A stretch of DNA of 64,000 bases from Lutjanus erythropterus. Lineage: Eukaryota > Chordata > Actinopteri > Lutjaniformes > Lutjanidae. A model generated the notes under the pieces. The model ran no database searches. It had not been told where the DNA came from and worked only from the letters and a program-made list of their open reading frames with translations. The stretch covers positions 35,255,077 to 35,319,076 of the forward strand of contig CM034600.1 of the NCBI GenBank assembly GCA_020091685.1, in the 5' to 3' direction. This document shows positions 38,201-50,200 of the stretch, one piece after another; positions within the stretch are counted from its first letter, which is position 1; every line of letters begins with the position of its first letter. Position numbers and translations under genes: made by a program.

Positions 38201-41200
38201 ACTTACTGTACTGCCCTGTTAGCAACCAAGATAACTAGCCTGCTAACTGACAGTGAGCAAGTTTGCTAGCTTGGAGAGCTTCTTTTTCCCTCTAGTAACT
38301 CTGTATAGAAATGAAATGATGTACATCCCTGAGAACAAAATGTTGAGGGGAAGTAAACGCCACAGTGCGAAGAAAATGGAAAGAACCTCGAACAGCTATC
38401 GTGACTTATGAGCACAAGCTGGGGTGGCTAGCGTGTCAGCTGTTAGCTTGCCAGCTACAGTCTACCAGCTAGCACTGTGAGTTGTCACTATTGCTGCTGT
38501 CAAATGGGGTTGTGTTCACTGTGTTCACGTCCCCCCTTGTCTGGTATTCCCGACCTTCAAAATTGAATTTTTTTTTTTGAAAGCTTCAATTTCACTATTT
38601 GTGACGTGTTTGCTGGTGTGTTCAGAAGTGGCGGAGGCCATGGAAGTAATTTTTTGCAATACTGCAATTTTAGTCATATAGAGTTTCTGAGGACATGTTG
38701 ATTTTCCCAACAGTCTCATCTTTTAAATACACCTTTGCATTTCCTGCATTGCATTACCTGCTTGCTGGCTTGCAAGTGAGCTGGCTTAGTGAGCCTCAGT
38801 GGTTTCTAAATGCCGACACTTTTGGCGTCTGTGCTTTCGTTGCCTAGCATAAAGCTTATAGAACCATATATTACATAAAGATGTGCAGACAAATTTCAGT
38901 CCCACTTTCTGGTGTGACCAGACTTTAATGTCCACAAACACCTGGATTCTCACTGCACTGTAATCCTCTGCAGGGCCCTCCTTCGTTGTCTTTCTCTTTA
39001 CTTATGACTTGGCAAAAACATGTAAAACATCCATTCCAGTGCCATAGTAACATGCCTATTCTAACATAATGCTGTGTTAGCATGTTAAACACTTCAGCAA
39101 AGCTTAATCCTCCCTCCACCAGCCTTGTCAGCCCATCCCAACAGGGCATAGTTCTTCCACTACAGCATGCAGTTTCAAACAGTGTCTATTTCTGTCCTCT
39201 CCACACTTTATTCCAAGTCAGAGACAGAGTGCCTTTTGTATGCCGCCCAGAGAGTGATGTGTAGAATTGAAAAAGTAGATATTTTTTGACCAAAGAGCCA
39301 GCCTGAGTCTCAGAGTGGCAGCGCCTGCTTTGCCAGTGCCAGTTACCAGTGAGGGGATGATCCTCTCATAATTCCCCCACATGCAAACTAAGCGATGATT
39401 ACCAAACACTCGCTCTTTCAAACACAGTTAAGACAGAGAAGCAAATGGGTCAGAAACAAAGCGTGTAACCATACAGAGGAGGATTAGCCAAAACTTTTCT
39501 TTTTCAGTCATGCACGGGGAGCAAAGCTGAACCAATTCATAAACATTTACTTGGTTTCAAACAAACATACTGTCTGAAAGTTTTGGAGCTCCACCAGAGT
39601 CTTCTTGTCCACCACCACGGGTCCCTTGAGCTTGCAGTGGAAAGCCTCCTCTATTCGTCGGTAGGAGGTCATCCCCTCCAGGGTGAGGAGAGCTGTAGGT
39701 AGCTGGCTTGGGCTGGTTTGTCTGTCCAGTGCTGCTGCTCTCCTCTCTGTAGCCTCTGACAGAAATACACCCAAGTTAAAACAGTGAAGAATGTTAAACT
39801 GTAAATTTTCTGAGGGAACCACCTTGTAGCCTAAAGAGGAGCTGAAATGTGTTTGGGCTGGACAATCAACATGTTTTTACCTTTAATCATCTCTTTGAAC
39901 TCCTGGAGAAGAACTTCCTGGGTCACTTCAGCCCCAGGAGAGCCAGGAGGTCCCTGTGGGCCAGGAGGACCTGGAGGACCAGGTGGGCCAGGCTAGTGGA
40001 GGAAAGATGTACAAAACATTGTCATGAATTGAAGAAAATCATTGTGCAGCTTTGTCTTATTTACCAGTTACTGTGGTAAATAAGATAATGTATAAGTTAT
40101 CAATGTAAAATGTCAGAATTGCCCCCATAACTCCCACCTCTTTTTTCTCTGTGCTCCAATAACAGTTGAGCAAACTTGGTACCTGGAACCTCAGTCAACT
40201 TTAATATAATAATGTATTAGAGTTACATCTTAAGTTACCTATTGTTAGCAAAATGCTAGCTAACTAGCTAGATAACAGTTGATGTAGCTCAGAGCACTGG
40301 GGGAGTGTTGGTGTTAATCTGGCTTGCAAGACAGCTGGGTTCACGAGATCACAAGATCACGTGAGAATCCATCTTGCGAGGATTCAAGTTATCTGGTTGT
40401 GTCCGCGCTAAAAGTGGTGCAGCCAATTCGCATCCTAGGAAGGACTACTGGCAGCTATGGACGTGGTTTTAGGTGTGACGACAGCAAGAAGTATCCATGG
40501 AAGCAACTCGTCTCAAACAAACAATGGCGGCTGCTGAAGAGGTGAGCGTAGATACTGTGATAGCATCAGTTAAACCAAAACTGGAGAGCAGAAACATTTA
40601 GAGTTGAGCTGTAGAGTTCGGCAAGAGTTGGATCTAATTGGTGCCTGTGTTAGATGTGATTGACAGATGGTTTATCCAGTGTGTTTTATGAAAGTGCCTG
40701 CCCTTTTCCAAACGGTTTCTAAGGACAGCTTCCCAAATGGTTCTGTGTAACAAACCATCTGGCGTGTCAGGTTAGGTGTTGACACCGCTCGGGCATCAAC
40801 AGCATGTAGATCCAGAATATTTTCACATCTAACTCAGTGGATTAAATGTTTATTTCAATCAAACCAGAGTGTGTGATTGTTGGAACAGTGGCGGGACAAT
40901 CCAAAATAGTTTTGGTGTGTTTTGTTTTGTTTCAGATGTGTTTGAATAAAGTGTTTTACAATGAGTTAACGAGGCAAGACAAGGCTTCTTCATTGCAGTT
41001 CTGACTGAACTGAAGACACTGAAGTCCAGTTGCCTACCTACAGCTCCTAGAGAATTTACATTACGTAGATAGTTTTAGTTAATTTTTTAAAGGTTTAAAC
41101 TAAAATTCTTACATATTGCACCTTTAAAAATTATTAAATTATTAAATTATTATTAATTAAAAAATTTTATAAACTGCAAGACACACAGTTCATCTGCTGG

Positions 41201-44200
41201 CCTTACCAGGGGTCGTTTGCGCTTGCGACACTTTCCAGGGAAGTTGCCAACAGGTCTTTTGACAAAGTCCATCCATGATCCCAGCGGATCCACTCTCTGG
41301 TTGTCAGACGTCTGCAGCAGAAGCAAAGACAGAAAAATATTATTTTCACATGAATTCTTAAAAATTATAGTATAAATAATGATGCGGTGAAGTGGTGTCA
41401 AGCTGTAAGGTAATTTATTACATAGCACATACACAGTGGTAATTCAGAGTGCTTTACAAATTGCATAATAAAATAAATGAGACAGGATAAAATGCATATA
41501 CATGTCAACTATAGGATAAGATGGAGGAGGAACAGCCACAGGCTTTTCTCTAAAGCCACCACACTGTTTTCTCATTCAATAGTAATTGCAGCCTTTTAAA
41601 AAAGTGCTATTTACCAGATTAATCATATATTTTATTTTAAATGATTTTGCCCAAATGGGACATAATGCAAAGAAAGCTATATTCAATGAGTCATTATTTC
41701 TTCCTTGAAACCATCACTGGAAAATCTTGCCCTAAGATACAATTAAATGGTGCCAGACACCAAGGAAGGTCACACAGGGAAACCTCTTTCTTTCTTTCTG
41801 TCTGTCTCTCCTGCCCAGTCGACTGCAATTCCTCTGAGAGGCTTTTCAATTTGCCATCTAAGGTTCACCTCATGCTTATTTTTTTCATTCCGTATAATTC
41901 ACTCAGGTGCCACGTCAGTTCTTATTTGCCCAATAAGCTTGGATGAATGTAAACAAACCTTGTCAAGTGATTCTTTTTCAGCGCATGAAAATTTCCATGA
42001 GCACTCTGGTGAAAAATGAGTCTGCCCGTGGATGTGTGATGTAGATTCTGTGGATTGCAGACCTCAATTACTGTAGTTTATAACAACATGTCAAAAAGGC
42101 CAACGCTTTCTCCCTCAACCAAAGACGTACTAGTATTTTCTTTTATTAATACTGCTTGTTTGAGTAACGTAATGACGGAAAATTTAATAAACAAGATAAC
42201 AAATGTATATACAGTACGTACAGGAGGGCGAGTTATGATTTAAGATTGTTAGTCTGTTTCTGTATGCTCAATATTCTTATCTGAAATAACTCATTTATAA
42301 TAAATTACTGTATAGGAGACTGGGATCTGTTAGGGAGATAAGAAACTCACTCCAAGAAGTTCCTGGAAGCAACATTTTTATGCTACAGCTGACGTGTTTT
42401 CATTTTGGTTGAGAGTGAGGCTGAATGAATTCCAATCACAGAAAGCTTGAATCTTACCCTGACCCTTCCCCAAATGTCATGTGCCTTCAGTTGAGATAGA
42501 AGAGGAGATAAAGACGAGCCACGGAGGTGAGCTGCCTGAAATGGAATTTGTTTAGGTTTGGCAGCGAGACACGGATCACTTATCTGCAAAACCAACATGC
42601 CCCTTTCTTCGCTGTCAAAGACTTGCCTCTAGTTCCACCGCAACAAAGTAACTCCTTGTTTGTCTTTTCAAATACTGGAATAAAAACTGTTTTTTATGTG
42701 TGGGATTTGCAACAGTCTCTCCTTCTCTTTCTCTGTGACTTTCTCTTCTCTCTGACAGCAGACAAAATAAACAACTTAACAGGCGCTGTGCCGGCTGCAT
42801 GTTGAATCGCTCTGTGTTTTTGTTGTGATTTTGAGGCTTGGAGACAGATAAAAGTAAGACTGATTTGGTCAAGGCATGAATACTTTTACACTGCTCAATA
42901 CTGTTTCCATAAGACTGAGAGCCTGTTGGATAAACTGCTTTTTCCTTTGCCATGTCCACTTTTCATGCTCATTATCATACCAGTTCTGTAAGATTTATAG
43001 GAATGGTTTGGACATTTTGGGAAATACGTAAACCTGCAATAACTGATTTTTTTTTTGGTGGCTTGAGTGCAGTGGGAGCAAGCTGTGAACACAACTTGTT
43101 AGTTGTACACACTTGTACACATACAGCAGTGACAAAGCAACAATATCTTTTATTTGGACTTCTGACCACCTGATGAATGCAGTGATGGAAACGGACCAGG
43201 ATGCATCAGGCAACACCAAATCATCAAACACACCGGCTGGCGGTTGGTGCTGTATGAAGTGCTGCAGGTTGGGCGGCACTTGGTTTTGGCTTGCTGTTTT
43301 CAAGCAGGATGAAATGGTCACTTTGTTAGAACCCAAGTGTTCACTGTCTGATCAGTTTGGTTTAATTTGTTATTTGATGGTATAGAAAGGTGGTTTCATG
43401 CCATGATTGACAGCTGAGCTCTGCTGCATTTCAGTCTACTGCGCAGACTCTAAATGACGTCACCAGCGTAAGATGGCAGCCCTCATATCTGGGATATTCT
43501 GGCTTCATTTTTGTGCAGTGGGAAGAGGTGGAGATGCTGCATCCATCTTTATTTATGTCAGCGGTCCCAGCGCACCACAGAGCTTCTGTTCTGTTTGCCC
43601 TTCACAGAAACACAATGTTTTTTACGAAGAAAGTAACAACTTAATGCTGAGTTTACATGAAGGCACAACTGAATTCCCTGCTGTGGTTCCACCTCTCCAC
43701 TCTGAATGCAAATAAACACGTTTGCAAAATGCAAAAGCAATAGCTTCATGTACATCATTTGCCAAATTTACAAGAAGATCTAAATAACAAAGAATTTGTC
43801 ATAGACAGCATTTCACAAAGCTTTTTCGCACTCAACAATTCTCAATATATTGGGATTTTTCAAAGAGAGTCTGGGGTTATCAGTGTTTTCAAAAACATAA
43901 TTTGCATTACAGTGACACAAATGTACAACGGGACATCAGCTGAGTTGCGGTCTTTCAATATGGCCCAGTACACACTGCTAAAAGACAGACCTTTGAACAG
44001 AGCCTGGTTAGCTGTTTCCAGACTTTACGTTAAGCTAAGCTAACCAGCTACTGGCTATAGCTTCATATTTTCCATACAGACATGAAATTTTCCAAACTAT
44101 TCCTTAACATGCCAGTTCTATAAGCTCCAACAAATATTAACATGTTGATGACTGGGGGTTGTACTAGTATTCCCTGCCTGTGGCAGTTTGAGTATATTTC

Positions 44201-47200
44201 CACTGGAATCGATTGTAAAACTGTGAATCATCACCTCAGACACTTTTAGGCAGCTCAGAACGATATGTAAAAGACACCCTCCCAATTATGAGAGCCAGCG
44301 GACGCTAATTCCAAAAAAAGTCAAAGCCTCACATTTCTTCTTCTGTTTATATCAGTGTCATAGATCATTGTCTTGCCTTTCCAGAGATACGAAGCAGTGC
44401 ATGTTGGCCCACACATGTGACTTATAATTACACATCTTAGCCATTCCCTACATAATAATAAAAAAGACAGCATATCATTGCCAGGAAATCAGCCATACTT
44501 GTTATCGTCTTTAACACACGCCATTGTAATTAAACCATTAAAACCTTGCCCTCAAGGATTTTCTGTGCTCAGTGAAGAAAGGCTATGACCAAGGTAATTA
44601 TTACCTTCATTTCTGAGCTGAAAAAATAACAGCAAATCATTGTATAAATAATTTAATCATCAGCTTACGGAATGCTCGACTCTTTCCCTTAAACAGATTG
44701 TGTTTTTATTCTACGCGTCTGCATTGTCAGAGCATGACATACACTATATAGTGACAGCTGGCATGGCTCACACAACTTGCCAAAAAAAATCTGATTCATT
44801 GTATGCAGGTGAGTCTCTGTCTCGTCTCAGAACATCAAAGACTCCACACATGCAGACATGAAAACCATATTGCTTGATGACACAGAAAAACCTGTCAGAG
44901 GTGTTCAATCTCTCACTCGCTGCTATTGACTGTGGCGTAAAGTAAACTATGGATTCCCAGGCGTACCTCTGTATCAGCACGTACAACTCGTGAAACAAAG
45001 TGGGGAGGGAGCGGATCCAGGTATCAGTCTGAGAGCTGATGAAGAACACCAGGGCTCCGGCTTTGATCATCGCTGATGTGTGAGTGCCTCAAAGTGGCCT
45101 CGTCTGTCAGCAGGTGTGAGCGCACGCCTTTCCAGCATGGACTGAATGTGTCAAGTTTTATGTCTAAAGGTAAGAAACTTTAAATCTTCTAGACAGTGTT
45201 TATCCTCATTGATGGCTCTAAATCATGACACATGACTGAGGCTCAGATCTGAAGAATGGGATGCATTGTGTCCAGAGTTTGGAAGAAGTATTCACATCCT
45301 ACTAAGTAAAAGTGCCAACACAACAATTTTAAATGTACTTAAAGTATACCTGCATTCTCAGTAGAGGTCGACTCCACTGGCTGCAAAAAGAAAAGAGCCT
45401 GTAAGTAAGCTTATGAGAAAATAATGCTGCTTCTCACATTTATGGCCTCAGTATACATTTTCCTAATGAACAGCATGATGTTTATTTTGTAAATGATAGC
45501 CAGGGACTTCGGGAAGTGACCACAGGGTGTGTCAAGAAGGGAATCCTAGATTTGGGTTTGGGTTTGTACTATGATTGGCTAGTTCCCATTGTCTTGACAA
45601 TGCATCCTTGTGATTGCCAGAAGTCTTTTTTTACTTTGTGTAAAGGTCTATTTTAACCACAAATCATGATCTTTTTCTAACCCTACCCAAGAAGTTTGGT
45701 ACCCAAACCTACCTAGACAGTTTTTGTGCCTAAACTTAACCAAACTGTGACTGAAAACTGAAAATAATTTTTGAAAAACTTAAAATAATAAGTCAACTGA
45801 GTCTAACACAGGGTCACTGAGTGCTAATGTGCTGAATAAAGTGTGCATGCGTGAGAGTTTTGCAAATCTAGGGTTCCCTTCAAGCCACGACCATAACCAC
45901 AACCAGCAAAGAAATAGTCCAGCACATAAACCTCCACTAAGATTTTCACTCTTTGGTCTTTGTACAGATTAAACAAACAAGATATAACATGCTAATCAGT
46001 GAGGTTTAAAGGTGCTGCTGATTTTGTTACAATTGGAACAAACTTTCTGCCACAAAGCAAATAAGCAGGTTGCCCAAAATGTCAAACTACGCCTCTAACG
46101 TCTTTCCATACTGTTAGGTAGCCTAGTCCAACAGTTTGGAAGTCAGGCCCCACCAAAGGGTCGCATGATAAATTTGAGGGGTCATGAGATGATTAATAGG
46201 GTAGAGAAAAGAAAAAACAAAGTTCTGCTGCACATATTTGTAGTAATTATTTGGCGTTCTCTCTAATATTTGTTTTGTTGTGAAATATTGTATAATTGTA
46301 CCTCGTTTGACTTTGAAAAGTTATTAAAATGAAACCAACTGAGAAATTCAGAGGGGAAATGTCTTTGGTGGAGCTGCTAAGACCTCATGTTAAGGAGCTC
46401 CAACTAGACACTGCTTTTTTAAAGAGTCACAAGCCAAAATATTTGTTAACACTGGATTAATCTCTAACATTGTATTGTCTTGTATAAGCTAGTTGTACAA
46501 CTGTAGATGTCACACAACTGTAATGGTGTTAAAAGTACTTTAGCTGCCTTTTGAATTTAAGGGAGTTGAAGTTTAGGGTGGAAATCCTGGAGTAAAGTAC
46601 AAATACCTCAACTTAAGTACAGTTTTTGAATAAATATCTCATTAACTCCCCACCATGGATCCTGCCCAGGACCCATGGCACACAATAAAAGTGAACCAAG
46701 TTTGTTTTATTAACCTACAGCACAGTGAGTTTGAAGTTTTTGGATCAATTAATGAATCAGTTGTAATAATTGTTGATCATTCACAGAAGCCTTATGCGGT
46801 TTTATTACCCAGAAAAGAATGATCTGGGTCTGCTTGAATAATGCTTCTATGTGCGCTGCTTTAAGTGTGTTTGTCATGTAGTTTGGGGAAAATTAGGTTG
46901 AATTTATTTGAAGCAATAAAATGGGAAAATATTTCCCTGGGGCAGCATGCCACCAAAAACACAAACACAACTGTTAAAACATGTCTCTGGGGCTGCAACC
47001 AGATACTGAAACTCTACTCCATCGCAGGCAGCTCCTGAATTCTTCCATGTGTACAGTCGAACTTATCTTGTTTTCTTTTGTGTGTTATCTGTTTTTCTAC
47101 CTGCTCATACACACTAGACAACATGAAACTTTTTTGCCACCGATAAAAAAATGTTGCACAGGCAGGTTTAAAGGTTGGACAGGATGATGGAGAGCCTTCT

Positions 47201-50200
47201 ATAATCCCTTGTTTTTACATCCCCATACTGCTCCCTGTGCAGTCATCCATGCATGGGTGGACGGGCCTAACGCCGGGCCGATCCCTCCCCGGGAGGCAGG
47301 GATCCCCAGGCTGTGTGGGACGAAGGGGATCCTGCTAACCTGCGTGCATCCCAGTCGTCATGCATCCACCCCCGTGTTCCCCACCGCTGCACTTCACAGA
47401 AACAGATTGCCTTGAGGATTTATCGCCGAAGAGCTAAATACAGTTAGGCATGCAATGTTGACTCTGTTCCCTGCTCACTGTGTTATTACTCAATTGGCAA
47501 GTACCATGTGCAAAGCATAATTACTCTATCACACCATGAGGATGTTGCTATTAGTTCAACAAATGTTGAAGCAACACCATTTGAAAGAGTAAATGAAACA
47601 CAGTTATTATATAATGATACAGTTGAACATGCTTCTTATAATGTGGCCTGATTTTATCTTCACTGTTGACCCAACAAAGGCGTGTATGCATTTATTATGT
47701 GTGAGAGAAAGTGAGTAAAATTTGTGTTTATGTTTAAGAAATCACCAGAGACAATCTTGGCTTCCTCTTGATATAAAAAGGCAAAGAAACCTTGAGCGAT
47801 GTGTCACATCTGTTTTGTGTATGAATTATAGCTTTGAAATTGGAGTGAGTGCTCATTTTCCCTGTGGTAGGTAAAATGAGCTGTTGAAAAGGTAAACAGG
47901 TTTGCCCCATGGTTTGACTGTAGGCAGAACATTTCAGGTAAGAAGTCATTAGATCCTCCTCCTCCTTTTATATGATTAATTTGTGCCTCTACATTACGTT
48001 ACATAAGTAAATCTTGTAAATGGGTCGATTTTATTTTCTTACTTTTATTATGCAACTAATTTGCCCCCGCCGTGTTGGGTTACAACTTACAAGTAGTTGG
48101 AGAAATATGATAAGTGCACAACGAGAACATTCAAGAAAGTCTCATGGCAGTTCATGAAACTGTCCCGAAATTTAATCTATTTGTGTTCATAGATGTGAAT
48201 TTTCCATTTTGTTCTTGACACTCAGCACAACTTTCAAACTAATGTATTGTCCACCATCTTTCTCATTCCACGGTCAACCAATAATACATATATAATGTCT
48301 GGTTACACTTTCAAAATAAAGATCTTGGCTAGGTTTAGGCACCAAAAGTTCTTGGTTAGGTTTAGAAAAGGACTGCGGTTTGGACTAAACTAATTCCTGA
48401 AACAAAAACATTGACTATTGGTCTCACAAGGGGACTAAACTCAGGTCTCCTGTGTGAAAGTCCTGTGTTTGCCACCCAACAATTCTTTATATGTTTATAC
48501 TACGTTCGTCCTCATCACTTTGACTATTTCAGCTGACTGACACTGACATTTTTAAAATGTATAATGGACGCCAAAACAACAATTAAATTTACTTTGAACA
48601 GAATAGTTTGACATTTTGAAAAAAAAACCCAACGCTTTCTTGCCAAGAGTTAGACAAGAGCATTTATACCACTTTTGTGTCTGTACAGTGAATATGAAGC
48701 TAGCAGGAGACTGTTAGCTTAGCATAAAAAATGAAAAAAGGGGAAACAGCTAGCTGTCTGAAGGTAACAACATCCATCAAATGTCAAATCTATAGCCCAG
48801 AAATTAAGGCATTATATATTGTTTGTTTAAGCCGTACAAAAACCAAAATATAAAAACATCAGGTTTACTGAATATAACACCCTGGATTTTGTTAACTTTG
48901 GACAGAGCCAGGCCAGATGTTTGCCCCAGATTCCAATCTTATGCTAAGCTAACCTAACATCTTGTTACAGGTAAGAGTGTGTAAGCATGTTTCCTAAAAG
49001 AAAGAAAAAAATCAGAAACATATGATAGATGCCAAAAGGAACAGTACCACATTTTGGGGGAAACGCTTCTTTGCTTTATTGCCAAGAGATGAGAAAACTG
49101 ACACCACTCACATGTCTGCTAGCAGCAGACAGTTAGCTTAGCTTGGCATAAAAACTGAAAACAGGGAAAAAGCTAGCCTGGCTCTGTCGAGACCAAAAAA
49201 CCAAAGTGTAAAAACATCACATTTATCCCATATTTGTTACGTTTGGACAGAGCCAGGCTAGCTGTTTCCGTCTACTGGCTGTAGCTTCATTTTTTTTACA
49301 GATAAGAGAGTGGTATCTCATCTAACTCTTGGCAAGAAAGTGAATGAGCGTATTTATTTCCCAAAATGTCAAACTACTCCACTGACAGTAAATATAATTG
49401 TTTTTCCTCTCCTTTAATCTGACATCTGCATAGGAAATTTTATCATGAAATACTAATGTCATCTCTAGTGCAGTATTATTGTGATTTTCTTTAACTGTAC
49501 TTTATAGCACATCACATGCAGATACAGGATAAATCTGAAATACCATCCATCCTCCATTGTCAATAACAAAATAAAATGACCGCCCAATGTTGCCTAATCA
49601 TCACTATAGTTGTGTATAGTTGTACTTGGAGCCATAGTTGACCAATGTACTGTTAAGTGTAGCAATAATTCTGAAATCATGGTTTCAGGAACATGACCAG
49701 CACATGATAAGAATCAGCCAAGATTAAGGGATTTCTATAAACCTGGCATCAATCTGAAGCTATTAAATGAAACAAAATCCAAATAAAACAGTCCCACCAT
49801 GTCTGTGTGGTGAAAATACAACACTGTGGTTTATTTTACTTTCAGATTTCAGATGTAATGATAAAACGCTGTTTATTATTTGTTTCTTTTTCGCTCACTT
49901 TCAGCTAACTTCATTAGGTAATTTAAATATTTATGTGTGTTAAAGTGTAACCGTTTCAATTATCTGATAAGTTCACTATCATGCAAGACAGACTACAGGT
50001 AGTTCACACCATCAAGCAGTGCATGAAATGTGTGCGCTCCCACAGTGGCGCTGTTCCCTGTGGGACTCGGTCTTGTCTCTTATGTGAAGGTTGATCCAAA
50101 AGGTCCCACACACTGCTGCATTAATCATCACTGGGGATGAGAGAGAGGAAACAAAAACCCTCGCCTCGGGCTAAACCCAGCCATTACTCAACACGCCAGG

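Noticed and set aside
43473-43715. ATG frame beginning [13 protein letters not shown], which looks like a small secreted protein.
   Set aside because: The surrounding tactgcgcagactc and acgtcacc text is a dispersed fish repeat, so the frame is probably part of a repeat rather than a gene.
45350-45380. 31-nt candidate exon of c1qtnf12 (minus strand) with fine acceptor tttctttttgcag and donor GCAG|GTATAC.
   Set aside because: Including it between exons 1 and 2 shifts the frame and gives a stop at the third codon (GAC GTC TGA). Exon 1 joins exon 2 in frame without it, and its donor lies in a transposon relic.
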